Positions 28,701 through 38,207 of a stretch of 64,000 nt of DNA are shown one piece after another (the first letter of the stretch is position 1; the number at the start of each line of letters is the position of its first letter). The notes beneath the pieces are model-generated. The model did not search any database. It saw only the letters and a program-made list of their open reading frames with translations, and was not told the DNA's origin. The position numbers were made by a program, and so were the translations under genes. The stretch covers positions 1-64,000 of the forward strand of contig JH152821.1 of the NCBI GenBank assembly GCA_000226015.1. The letters are read 5' to 3'. The DNA is from Mnemiopsis leidyi (lineage: Eukaryota; Ctenophora; Tentaculata; Lobata; Bolinopsidae).

Positions 28701-31700
28701 TTGCAATGAAAGGGGTGTACCCCTGCTTGGGTCCTGTTGGAGACGTTATTTCAAGCTATGTCTTGTTTATCTTGTCAACAATATTAGAAGAATCAAAGAG
28801 TTGAGTTTTATCTCGTCCATCTAAACTTGGGTTTAAATTATACCTACTCTTTGATCAGCTATATGCCGACTATAGCATATTCATGGAAATAAATTTGCGG
28901 AAAAGGACGCCGTCTTTGTTTGATGTTCAATGTTGACCTTCTTAGGCTATCCAAAATCTACTTCACAATTAAATGGATATTTGTACACTTGAGCATCTGC
29001 AGTTTTCTCCTATTTGGAGCCGGTATTTAACTTTAAGTCATATTTAAACCTCATCATATAAAACATAAAATAAACATTAACCTATACTTATTCATAAAAT
29101 TATAACTTTAGAAGAGAGCTACAATGTTATGTTACCTCGTTATAATAATATAAGATATTAAAACATGTTTGGTCGTTTTATAACAATGACATTCACGCTT
29201 TTATCATTTGTACTGTTCAGTAAGTTCTTAGTTTAATATAAAATATTTACATTATTCTTGAGTGGGACAAAAAGAAGTAGGGCCTTAAACGACAGGTCAG
29301 GAGAGTGAAAGTCCCAACTCATTTAACCAAGTTAAAGCTCCCATGGTCCAGTATAATATATATTTTGTAATTGCAATTAGAACAGACTGCTCCCTAATTA
29401 TGTCCAAAACAGTACACACATTGGTCCTCTTTAACATCTCCCGGCTCCCCAGCTACCCCAACCTCTCTTGTTCCTCCTCTCTCCCATATCTCCCCCTCCC
29501 ACTCCTCCTCTTCTATCTCTCTCGTATCTCCACCCTCCTATCTCATATCTCTATCTCTCCTCTCTCTCCACCCTCCTATCTCATATCTCTATCTCTCCTT
29601 TCTCTCCCCCTCCTTTACAAAGAAATTACCGCTCTTCAGTTCCACACACGTCCTGGATCATTCATTTATTTTCACCCAAATGAGACCGTATCTACACAGA
29701 AAGGCTTGAGGAGATATGACCGTAATGAATTGCACGGGTGTGCGAGGTCGAATGAATACGTTAATGACCAGAGTGAATGCACCTTTTGTGTTGCCCGGTG
29801 GGTACATGTAGAAATGTATCGATTACCCGTGAAATGGGGTGGCAGGGAGACGAATATCTCCATGCTGAAGACCATTGATACACATGAGTACCTAGCTGGT
29901 TTCTTTCCTTGAATTTCAGCAGAACAGGGATCTTCTGAGAGAATAAGATAACACAGCTGTTCAGAATTTTATTATTTATTATTCACTTTCAGATTCAACT
30001 CAGTCTGAAGCCGATATCCCAGGGTCTCAACTGTGATTATGGAAATGTACATTTACGATCGTTAGTCTATTATACCCCCGTGCCCCCTATATTTTACAAC
30101 GTATAAGGTCAGACGAGTTCCAGCCTTGTGGAGCTCCAAATAACCGCCTTCACACTCGTAGTTCATGGGTCGTAATGACAAAATGAACTATTATATGGAA
30201 ATACGATAAGTTTGATGAATATTTACAGACAAGAGATAGACATTGGCCGAGATTGGTTTACAAGCAGTTATTATGGGTGATGATTATAAGGAGCTGATTA
30301 CAAGAGGGTCTGATTACAAGAGGGCCTGATTACAAGAGGGCCTGATTACAAGAGGGCCTGATTGCAGGGTGCCTGATTATTATGAAATAACAGTGGTGTT
30401 GACCCGTAGTAATGATACCACACACCTCTCAGCGCTATACATTGGGAGTTGGGACTAGTGGGAGTTAGGGGACGGAGTATAACATCGGGATATGGGACTA
30501 GTAATAGCGGGTACAGGGCCCGGGAGGGGAAAGTGTGTTGAAACTTGTAATTAAAATTTAGAATAAAAATCTGCATATATTTGTGCAATTTAACCAAAGT
30601 TTACGACTACATAGGCGAAAAATCCAAAAGCATTAACTTCGGAAGAAGAAACTGATAACGAGGATTAATGTAAAGAGGTGAAGTAACTTACAAAGCTCTG
30701 AGGTTGTTGTAATATTGTAAACCTTCCAAACTTTGGAGATTGTTGTAATTCAGCCACCTGAAATGTAACGTTTTATTACTTAAAAGAGTGATAAGTAATA
30801 TCAATGTAACGTTTTATTACTTAAAAGAGTGATAAGTAATACTATATCAATGATGTTTCATTTAACAGTAACACTGATTATTCAACCTGATTTTTACAAC
30901 TTCTATGATTTTTGGTTAATAGATCAAATATGTGATGTTTAAGATGTATAATGATTAAGATCTTTAATGTGTAAGACGTTTTTCACTTTTTCAGATCAGA
31001 CAAGACAACCAGCTCTCATATTAACAATCTGTAACACTCCTTATACGTGGAATAAGACACAGCATACTGTTAGCAGCTTTAACGTGTATCGGACTATTTT
31101 TAAATTTTAATCGCCGATAGTGAGTCTGCAAATCGCGGATTACCTGTATGATATTTTATCCGATGCTTGTTTATGCTCATTGATAATTTTACTTCTCATC
31201 ATAAATTGAATATTTACTTCTACATTACTGCACATGGACACTATAAAACATTTGTAACGTACATGTGAACCATAATTCTTCCTAGATTAGTTTCCCAGCA
31301 GTTTTTTAAAAATTATCACATTTTCTGCTTCTCTTCGATTTGGCATACAACAGAAAAATACTCCTGAATTAAGACAATTTTGGAATTAAAACTTGAACTT
31401 TCCAACAATTATGTGGTAAAGCCATCCTCTCATCCCTTCTTAACTGCCATATACTGACCTCAATCATTCATTTTTTACTTAAATTGCAGAGTGCCTGCCC
31501 ACAATTATTACAAGTCATGAGAGGTGTACACTGAAGTTTAAGAGGTTTATGACGGTTTGGTATGCGCGGCTCACCCCGATGCACGTGGGCGCTTTACAGT
31601 GCTATATTTAGCGGCAGTGAGATTAATGCCGCGTCTAGCTGTCGTATAATGGGGTAATGTGCGTGGAGCGCTTACAGAGCAGTTACAAGTCCTTGTCTAC

Positions 31701-34700
31701 ACTGTATTTGTGTGCTGCAATCTGCAGAGTAATTGCCGTTAATGGCAACCAATGGTAGAAATAGCTACATCACAACCTGACTTTAACGTTTCGTAGAAGA
31801 GGCGGAGAGAAAGACCTGATTGGTCGGATCTAAGGTCATGTGACTAAAGTTGTCGTGTTTGATTGGATATAGAGCACCAGGTAGACAGTAGGACTCCTCA
31901 ACACAAGCAGGATTACGAAACAAGGAAGAGAACTGAGTGTCATGACAAGGAGCGCAAACCGTGGGAAAATCAGCCAACATTGAGACGACCCTCACTTTGA
32001 ATCTAGTCAAACTTATTCTGCTTAATCTACATGGGCTGGCAGTCCGGCAGAATCTTGGATATTTGAAATATTTCAACTGCGAAATTTCTGAGGACTTCAG
32101 AAGGAAAAGTGGCCCACTGGCCACTGGCCCCTCTTTTTAGCTACAATGTTTTCAAGATCATCTTTATTAACACTTATAAATTACGGAGGAAGTTTTAGAT
32201 AAGGAGGGGGCGATAGCGTGAAAATATCGAATAACAGTACATGCATGGTCTAAAGGAGGACATGACCTTGAGATAATTCTGAATATTTCCAAACCGATAA
32301 TCAGAAACAGAGGGGTAGTGAAAAATTTTACTGGTAAACATATCGAAAAGGTGCTTCATTTTTATGGTTTCGAGTAAGATCACCCGTCTTATCACCTCCG
32401 CTGTGACTTCCACCTGACTTCACCAGACTCTACCGCGAGACCCAGACATCAGTCCTCCCTACGTCTCATGATAAGGACCAGTCCCGTAACCAGGGAGACA
32501 CTAGACCAGTGTTTCGTGCGGATAGAACCTCGTGTTCCCTTCTAATCATGACCCGGACATTGCCTTTCTTTCTCAAGCAAATCCAATCTTACTCAGACCT
32601 GTCCCACCCTGGATCGTAAAGAGTTTAAAATCGTGCATATAAATGAATATTTAAGATAAACAGGTCTGGACCAATGAACTGAGGCTGAGAGTCAGGTGAA
32701 CGTCACGTGATGCAGGTATGTGCCGTGTGGTTTATTACTTCAAGAGCTCCAGCCAGCTTATACTCTCGCATATATATTCATGCTGTCTGCTAGGAGATTC
32801 GAGTTATGCAATACCATGGCTTAGAGGCACGTTGTTGCTAGGGACAGTGGTGTTCAACAGCCCAGGGGCGAACAGTTACCTCGCTCTACGTTAAGAGTCT
32901 GGATGTTGTGTCCCATTGGTTGTTTGGACTAAGGGACTTATTGGAAGTAATTTAACTATCAGGAACTAATATTTCTGTTTGTCATCTGTAAAGCTTAGTA
33001 AAGTTACCCGCCAAAATTCTTGTAGCTATTTTAGGAACTCACAAATAATCTATGATCTAGCCTATTTCAAGGATTGCTTTACAGAGCAGGCACGAGATCG
33101 CACACCCTGAAGGCTTCATGGAAAAGGATAGTTAAATTAATACGAGCTTTTCCGCCTATTTTTCCATGAGGTCAAAACAGGATTTGACTGATGATACGAG
33201 TAAAGACAAGTTTACAGCAATTACAGTCATCTAATAATAATTTTGAAAATCATTTCTCGCCAGCTACAAGTCTCCTTCTCTAAAGACGAATTTCATGAAC
33301 GATCGTAGATATGTGCCCTGACCAAATTCATAGGCCTTTTTTCATCAGTGCGGGAAATTTTATGGAAACAATTGCTCTCGCCGCCCAGCCGAATACCAAA
33401 TTCGTTTAAGTTAAATTTACTACTGATTTCATTTTGGTAGATGGGAAAGGTGGTGTTTTAACACCAGCAAAACAGGTGAACTGTGATTTAACGGTCAGTA
33501 GTGGGATGTCAGGTCATGGGGTGGTGGTTGCTGCTTTGTCAATTAAAACAGATTTGTCGGGGCTAATTAGAGACTGGGGAATGTGTTACCGACCATCGTC
33601 CTTCCTGTCAAACACGTGTTTTCTACTTCACCAATATTTCATTTTAGTGAACAAACTCTTGTAGCCTGTAAATCACCAGAACTCCCAAACTGTTTTTATC
33701 GAACGTGCTCTGCAGTTTTGCAGCCTATGGGTTATCACTAAATATAGATGTTGGATTTTAACGGTAAGATGAAATATTCTGAAATATTTTTAACGTGCTA
33801 TATATCAATTTTAAGATTGTTTTACAGAAAATCTTACAGCATTAAACCACAGAATCACACATTAGAGGGGAATGGAAACTATAGCCACTTTCGGCATCAT
33901 CATGAAATTAATGCAGGGTTTAGTGGAACAGGGTAAGACGATTGCAGTAAGTAGCAATCAAATCAGCATCTTGTATAATAGGAGTATTGCATTGACCAGC
34001 GTTAGGTGTGAATTTCGACAGAGATTGGGACACGGTTGATGAACTCCCTTTTGTTTATGCACTGACCGTATATCATTCGGGAGAAATTGTGTTCACACAA
34101 ACATTGTACACTCTCTTTTCTACAAACATTTCCCTATAGGTGAACAATAGCTCAAAAGTTCATACATATAAATTCAGCTACCAAACCATAAATGACACTC
34201 CCCAATCCTGATAAAGTTCTAGATCAACACACCTACCTAATTTATCTTATGGATACAACATAAGATCACAGTTCACACCTAGATCAGTTGTCTACTGCCT
34301 AGGGGGAGAAGCAATATCATTACCCGACTTGAATGGTAGTTTGCAATGCACGACAGACACGTCACATCTCATACACTTCCCCTCCTACTGATATAAGCGC
34401 TACAAGACTAAGATATATATCTACCTCGGACTGACAGATCTAACAAAAACTGTTGCCTTAGAATTTATGTACTTGGGTGGGGAGAGAGATTATCGGTGTA
34501 ACTTTAGCTGTTCTTGAGGAGTAAAGCACTCCACTCAGTCCTACGTTTTCAGTTCAAGTAATACCTTAGTCCGATAATTGTTGTAATGAGTTATTACATA
34601 GGGTTATAGCTAGACAAGTAGATGTTAGACAAAACAGTCAGAGACAGTCACTAATTGATAGAACGTCCCAGTTGCTTGCGATTTCACCACTTACTGCCAG

Positions 34701-35449
34701 GCACAGAGCATTCCTAGTAAAGCATTAATTAAATACTTAGTCTAAAGATACATATCCCATGCTTTCGATTTAATCGAAATCTAAGGTTGCATGATATCGT
34801 ATGATGCTATAATAATGAATTGAGAATTTCGGAAATATCGGCAATATGGCAGGAAGTTATCTTCATTTCGCAGCAGTTTACTGTATACAGTTAGAAATCA
34901 CCTATTTCCTATTCATATAATCATATACGAGATTAAATTACAGTATTTGAGAAAAGAATTTTATTTAATCAATTACATGTTTAAGCAGCGATTTAATGTG
35001 GATCACGGCTAATTGCTCAGAATCTTCTTAGCGTTTTGAGCGTAATGTTATTACATTCTTGAAACGGTCGAGAGTAGCAAATACAGCTAGACGAATTACC
35101 GACTGTGCACTTAGTATGGCTTTAGGAAGTTTAGACTAAATTGCTACAACGTTGACTGAAGACAGAGCTGCAGAAACTTGACACTAATTATCTTTAAGAT
35201 AGACTTTGAATACGGTACTCATGAACATTCTAACAACAAAACACTGTATATCAAGACTTGGACAACTCCTGTTACTTACAGAGTCGACACATGGGAGGGC
35301 ATGTCAAAAGGGATGCTGTCCAGCGCCAGATTTTCACAGTTTACCAGAACTCCATCTTCGTAGTCGTGATCGATTTCGCAACTGCACTCAGAGGGGCAAC
35401 TACTTTGCGCTTCGTGTAGGTAAATGAGAAGTACCAAAATGAAATACAT
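4745..35449 (-). CDS. LRR plus two-Ig cell-surface protein, 15 exons, probably GPI-anchored
   Basis: Exons in transcript order: 35449-35280, 30757-30692, 16786-16715, 14972-14901, 14619-14548, 14299-14225, 11314-11246, 7271-7200, 6993-6925, 6668-6514, 6306-6194, 5953-5785, 5532-5391, 5189-5026, 4806-4745. All borders are GT..AG and all phases agree, giving 1542 bases or 513 aa. Exon 1 has a signal peptide (MYFILVLLIYLHEAQ) and an LRRNT cap (CPSECSCE). Eight phase-2 exons of 66-75 bases each encode one leucine-rich repeat, for example DLRNNKIRYISDQAF and DISNNKISYLHEGTF. Then come an LRRCT cap (NPWQCDCYLEWLREYL), Ig1 (LECLVTGDPAPAVSWFK to DEGVYTCSADN) and Ig2 (LACDVVANPP to SGEFQCRANNTLGQ). 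The last short exon ends ITPILLILLGFLMT-stop, a hydrophobic tail suited to GPI attachment. One-LRR-per-exon structure is known from LRIG-, Slit- and peroxidasin-type genes. The weakest points are the last exon and whether an LRR exon was missed. Confidence 0.82.
5690..5776. repeat. short actagta repeats beside an Ig exon donor
   Basis: Imperfect, partly palindromic runs of tagtagtac and actagtag lie directly downstream (in transcript sense) of the Ig1 exon whose donor is at 5784. They are intronic to the LRR-Ig gene. Confidence 0.6.
6678..6741. repeat. 21-bp tandem repeat with CACGTG, beside the LRRCT acceptor
   Basis: About three copies of a unit containing gtcacgtgagtatttgtag. Each copy carries the palindrome CACGTG, the E-box core. 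The array begins about 10 bases upstream of the LRRCT exon of the LRR-Ig gene (acceptor at 6669). Confidence 0.75.
8120..11058 (+). CDS. MATH-BTB protein, likely Cullin-3 substrate adaptor (SPOP-like architecture)
   Basis: Eight exons: 8120-8222, 8480-8592, 8697-8869, 9105-9213, 9459-9668, 10220-10374, 10573-10678, 10843-11058. Phases agree throughout, giving 1185 bases or 394 aa. Exons 1-4 encode a MATH domain (start VWELKNIV, then ITWHFRLACFDLQDG, YLHSFKKNSQMKCRFACIDEF, NGTLYVTCTLYS). Exons 5-7 encode a BTB/POZ domain (LGLFADVK, VTCGDRVFHLHKSVLSAWSE, VFLAMFSSPMRERDG, ENLVRYLYSEQIP). Exon 8 continues a BACK-like helical tail ending ERKRKSL. SPOP-type proteins are about 375 aa and bring MATH-bound substrates to Cullin-3 ubiquitin ligase; that function is inferred from architecture. 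There is no obvious nuclear-localisation stretch apart from the basic end. The whole gene lies inside an LRR-Ig intron on the opposite strand. The ATG at 8120 opens the only frame that fits exon 2, and exon 3's acceptor (8696) has a poor pyrimidine tract. Confidence 0.87.
8211..8305 (+). repeat. 13-bp tandem repeat that reiterates a 5' splice site
   Basis: Unit ttttacaagtaag. The exon 1 donor of the MATH-BTB gene (AA|gtaagt at 8223) is the first of a series, with GTAAGT copies at about 8236, 8249 and 8262, a decayed copy near 8275 and two more near 8287 and 8297. Reading into the first repeat reaches a TAA within a few codons, so use of a downstream donor would truncate the protein. Confidence 0.8.
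9697..10065. repeat. 24-bp minisatellite in MATH-BTB intron 5
   Basis: About 15 copies of a 24-base unit (core gataccctcatcttcttt), with a 10-base N gap at 10023-10032. The array starts about 30 bases after the exon 5 donor. Every unit carries ctcatcttctttag, a pyrimidine tract followed by AG, so the array is a series of acceptor-like sites. The long open frames across it are repeat artefacts. Confidence 0.95.
11182..11187 (+). terminator. poly(A) signal of the MATH-BTB gene
   Basis: Canonical AATAAA 124 bases after the stop codon at 11056-11058. This places the transcript end within the host LRR-Ig intron, only about 60 bases from the next LRR exon on the other strand. Confidence 0.65.
11315..14224. 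other. LRR-Ig intron, repeats only
   Basis: Intron between two LRR exons. It is AT-rich, with a small GC patch (gcgcgtgctgcgcgcgac) near 11726 that may belong to a decayed element. At 13310-13445 a unit of about 60 bases containing actttctaacactgatcc is repeated imperfectly, and at 13446-13575 runs of tactatatgtacta lead to two copies of gagtggtactactac. No other gene is seen. Confidence 0.55.
14983..15131. repeat. ttactggttac simple repeat abutting an LRR exon
   Basis: Irregular runs of gttactggttactgg-type units begin about 10 bases from the acceptor of the LRR exon at 14901-14972. Intronic to the LRR-Ig gene. Confidence 0.8.
15132..17667. other. LRR-Ig introns, nothing else recognised
   Basis: Holds one LRR exon (16715-16786, described with the gene). 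Otherwise it is AT-rich unique-looking sequence with no supportable exon, RNA gene or mobile element. Confidence 0.45.
17668..18130 (-). pseudogene. possible coding remnant with one membrane helix, family not recognised
   Basis: Two adjoining open segments on the minus strand look protein-like. The first (about 18130-17940) reads PTLETRKQALEEVNLQ, then a membrane helix LFSFLILSMIISAIAPLLIV, then YTNDLVVVYSQ. The second, in another frame (about 17950-17668), reads NLPFIQFLSKDEWLKIRVFC, RRLLFGARLKANEEMQ, ARE-AERWLDND and a stop. A GT..AG pair with only 40 bases between would join them in phase after RVITPE, but introns elsewhere here are longer, so a broken copy or a sequence error is equally possible. 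The charged helix followed by a membrane segment recalls NIT-domain receptor cyclases, but the likeness is too weak to name it. It lies in the 14-kb LRR-Ig intron, on the same strand as that gene. Confidence 0.3.
18131..27470. other. LRR-Ig intron, no supported gene
   Basis: Long AT-rich intronic stretch. Seen within it: a short palindrome with 9-bp arms near 20609, small attacaagaca repeats near 21440, C-rich runs near 21990 and 22083, two copies of acagagtgtgtacacac near 22302 and 22329, and a repeat array at 24655-24785. The open frames near 20145, 20632 and 22643 lack motifs and clean splice borders. Confidence 0.45.
24655..24785. repeat. degenerate repeats of about 33 bp
   Basis: Four diverging copies of a unit containing gcgtatcttggagatac and ggatatctgt, head to tail. 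Intronic. Confidence 0.75.
27471..27604 (-). CDS. possible single exon, product unknown
   Basis: A minus-strand open segment follows a good acceptor (ttctcacattcag) and ends at a weak gttgag donor, with 134 bases open in one frame. It reads SVIDASGQFIYDNMYYSYYW and FPGSLNDQLLQSGR, more protein-like than random frames nearby but matching no family known to me. No partner exon was found. It could belong with the remnant at 17668-18130 or be chance. Confidence 0.2.
27665..28265. repeat. about 36-bp repeat array with duplicated flank, N gap inside
   Basis: Units containing aagctagactttgttac and atctccaacaacccgcc are repeated. The array plus about 110 bases of flank (from gccggatgtgaagatctaga to the end cactcagatccg) occurs twice, at 27665-27916 and 28048-28265, on either side of a 131-base N run (27917-28047). 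This is either a tandem segmental duplication or an assembly artefact at the gap. Confidence 0.9.
28266..29454. other. LRR-Ig intron, nothing recognised
   Basis: Unique-looking intronic sequence with three short gaatggtacacctg-type repeats near 28650-28700. No supportable gene. Confidence 0.45.
29455..29620. repeat. CT-rich low-complexity tract
   Basis: Pyrimidine-rich repeats of tctcatatctctatctctcc and related units on the plus strand. The 189-aa open frame starting at 29343 runs through this tract and is best explained by it. Confidence 0.8.
30293..30366. repeat. 17-bp tandem repeat
   Basis: About four copies of ctgattacaagagggc, head to tail, in the LRR-Ig intron. Confidence 0.85.
30759..30850. 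repeat. about 43-bp tandem duplication at an LRR acceptor
   Basis: Two near-identical copies of a unit containing tgtaacgttttattacttaa and agagtgataagtaata. The first copy starts within about 10 bases of the acceptor of the LRR exon at 30692-30757, so the presumed branch-point region is duplicated. Confidence 0.85.
30851..35279. other. first LRR-Ig intron, no other gene
   Basis: AT-rich intron between the LRRNT exon and the first LRR exon. Open frames at about 31783-32413 on the minus strand and 33434-33936 on the plus strand show no motif. No RNA gene or intact mobile element was recognised. Confidence 0.45.
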
Positions 35450-37290
35450 CTGCTAGAAAAAATGAATCATAGGTTACAATAGAAATCAAACAAACTTTTC
35501 TAATCTAAATAAAATCGAACACAAAGTGTTATTAGTGCTGATAACAGAAGTGGTCCGAATGTCATGACAAATTTATCATATTTGATGTAGTTCATATGGT
35601 AAATCATACTACATATTTTAGAGTGTATCTAGTTTACACGGAGTTCTTGACAATGAATTATGCAATGTCGTAAGAGAATTGCAGAGCTGAAAGCACTTCT
35701 TTAATATGAATAAAAAAATTTTTGAGTGCTGATGTCAAGTAGCTGAAGATGGCCAAAAGTGTAGAATTATAAATACCTTGTCTGAATGATCATTGCCAGT
35801 TTAAATGCCTCAATAAATAATACCAATAACATCTGGTCAAATAACATCTTTTAATTGGGATGGTCAAAAAATAGAGTAAATCTGCTAGATTTTGTGTTAC
35901 GATTGTTTTCGTTCAATGCCCTTTATAGTTTATTCCTTTAACTACCCTTTATTTCAATTTAACTACCCTTTATTTCAATTTTGTTAATATGCTTTAAAAT
36001 TTTGATTTAGACCATGGATTAGATGCTTTCAGCAGATTAAGGACAAAAGAGCCTCAATTAGAACATCAGGGCAATTATCAAGCAAATTTTTGGCATGTTT
36101 ACAGTGAAAGATCGATTTCCATAAAGATTAAACATTAAACCCAAAAACGTATGCCAAAAAACCAAAATAGATGAAATATCAGAAAAAATCAAAATAAGAA
36201 AAACTCTAAGATATTTCAGAAAAACAAGTATTTTTCAGAAAAACAGGTATTTTAATTTACAGCATTTAAGATCAAACAATATCATATCTCATTTTCAATC
36301 CTTCTCAAATTTAAAGGAGTGACCCGCGCAGACATCTCACATCATGACACACGGGGCGCGTATGTCCATAGCGCAAGATTTGCCAAACCAGTACAGCAAA
36401 CACACGTACACGCCTGAGCCACATTGGTTCAACAAATAGCAGAAGCGCGGCATAACATGAGTTCACACTATAACTTGTCTTTTACATGATGTTTTAAGTA
36501 TCAAAATTAAGTTTATAAACACATTATTTTCTCAAGTTTACAATTTTTAACATTGTTATTGAGTCAACATGATATTCAGGAATATTCATATATAAGGAGT
36601 TTCAAAACCTCAACACCACAAGTAAAAAAATCTATACCAGCTCATCAAGGGACATTCACAGAGACGAACACACCTAATTCTATAGTTACCTACAGGACAC
36701 AGCCTATATCTCAGCTTGGGCCAAGACCGTAATACGAACTTTGCTATTGAATCAACTTCAAGGTTTCAGTAACTGGATTATCTTAGACTTGAATTTTCAA
36801 TCGGGCTCGACCTCGATGAGCAGCCTTGCCCCGCGAGCAATTGACTGGCAACAAAACCATTATTAACAGCCAACCCACTTATTCAATTGTAACAAATTTC
36901 AGTAGATGAGAAACTTTCCTTTCCAAATTTTCAACCCGTATAAAAAATTTGTGTTTTTACCTGGCCCCGGCAAATTGATTTTCAAGATTCTTTCCCTAAT
37001 GCCCCAGCCAGAGGGCTCCAATTCCAGCCCCTGCAACTGTTGTTACTCAACTTTTGCCGGGATTCCTAGTATTTTTCTCTCAATCTAAACCGATAAAATA
37101 TTAAAATATGTCTTGATTTTCAGACTAAAGCACAAAATTAAAACACAATTGTATTTTTTGTGCACAAAATTTTCAATTTTGAGAACTTGAAATTGAATAT
37201 TAACATAAATTCAAGGACTTGATATTGTATCATGTATCAGTTAGATATTCAGAAAGTTTAAACATAACTCTAGCTCTGCCCTGAGTTTAT
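35450..37290. other. upstream of the LRR-Ig gene, no gene seen
   Basis: Should hold the promoter and any 5' UTR of the LRR-Ig gene. A ttttctagcag sequence lies directly before its ATG, so a 5' UTR intron is possible. A 20-base tandem pair (taactaccctttatttcaat) is at about 35939-35980. No core promoter element can be assigned. Confidence 0.4.
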
Positions 37291-37526
37291 TGTCTGACTT
37301 TGTCCGACACTCATTCGAAGCGAATATAATGAGAAGCGCGGAATAGAATGGGAATAAAAGGGTCACAACGTGAGACAAAACTATCCCGGTTCACTTTGAG
37401 GATCGCTCTAACCAGAGCCCTTTTGAGTGCGTAAGCATAAGCATCGCGCTTGTACAGCAGCGCGCACCCTCCCGTCATTTTATTCTCCTCTATTCGCTTC
37501 GAATGAGGGTCGGACAAAGTCAGACA
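37291..37526. mobile_element. MITE-like element with 36-bp terminal inverted repeats
   Basis: Left end 37291-37326 and right end 37491-37526 are inverted copies (start tgtctgactttgtccgac) with one mismatch in 36 bases. The interior is only about 165 bases and has no coding capacity. No clear target duplication is seen. A partial copy of the same end (gtcggacaaagtca) recurs at about 38036-38049, so the element may be part of a larger composite reaching 38051. Confidence 0.75.
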
Positions 37527-37844
37527 AGCATCGCTGATCGCGCGCGCCGGAGGCTGCCGCGAAGCGGCAGTAGGGCTATGCAACGTGTAGCAAATGAATT
37601 TGAGGCCAATTTAGTCATTGATACAAGCTACCTAGCCTCATACCTGAAACTTTTAGAAATTTTCAAAATAAATTATAAGATTTAAAGTTGCTAGCCCGGC
37701 ATGTTTAAGTCAATTCCGGTTTCGGCCTTAGCAACATTTCAAAATCCCGATTAATCCTGGCCCCGGCTAATTTGTCGAGCCGTTATTTGCCTTGCGTTGC
37801 GGCCCATTTTCAATTTTCAAATCAAATTTTCAATTGAAAATATG

Positions 37845-37917
37845 GCCGCCCCTACGGGGCGGCAGCTTCGCTGCCGCGCCGCGCGCTTTGCGCGCGGGGG
37901 CTGCCGCTTCGCGGCAG
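37845..37917. repeat. run of four GC-rich perfect hairpins
   Basis: Four consecutive stem-loops with 3-base loops: GCCGCCCC-tac at 37845-37862, GGCAGC-ttc at 37861-37875, CCGCGCGC-ttt at 37879-37897 and CTGCCGC-ttc at 37901-37917. The tract is strikingly GC-rich in an AT-rich region. Similar palindromes occur at about 37553-37570 (gaa loop) and at 39620-39642 inside the hAT-type element, so the motif recurs in this repeat cluster. Confidence 0.85.
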
Positions 37918-38207
37918 CAGGTCAGGCAACGTCTGACAAGCCGTTACCCGACACGCGCGCGGCTCCCAGCTTGCTGCTTTAGCTTTCCTGGCGTTCAAAT
38001 TCGTTAAACGGATATGATTTCAGATCCCGTCAAGAGTCGGACAAAGTCAAGCAATGTACGGGCTACGCGGCAAAACTCACAATGTGCGTCCCAATATGGC
38101 GCGTGCAACGCGAGCCATAGGGCTACGTTTTGACTAAGCAAGCTGTGTAGCGCGCGGCGTAATTTAAGCACCTCGTTAAGTGAAGTGTAACATGAACAAA
38201 ATACCCT

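Noticed and set aside
29343-29912. 189-aa open frame
   Set aside because: Its middle is a CT-rich simple repeat and its ends have no motif or gene context.
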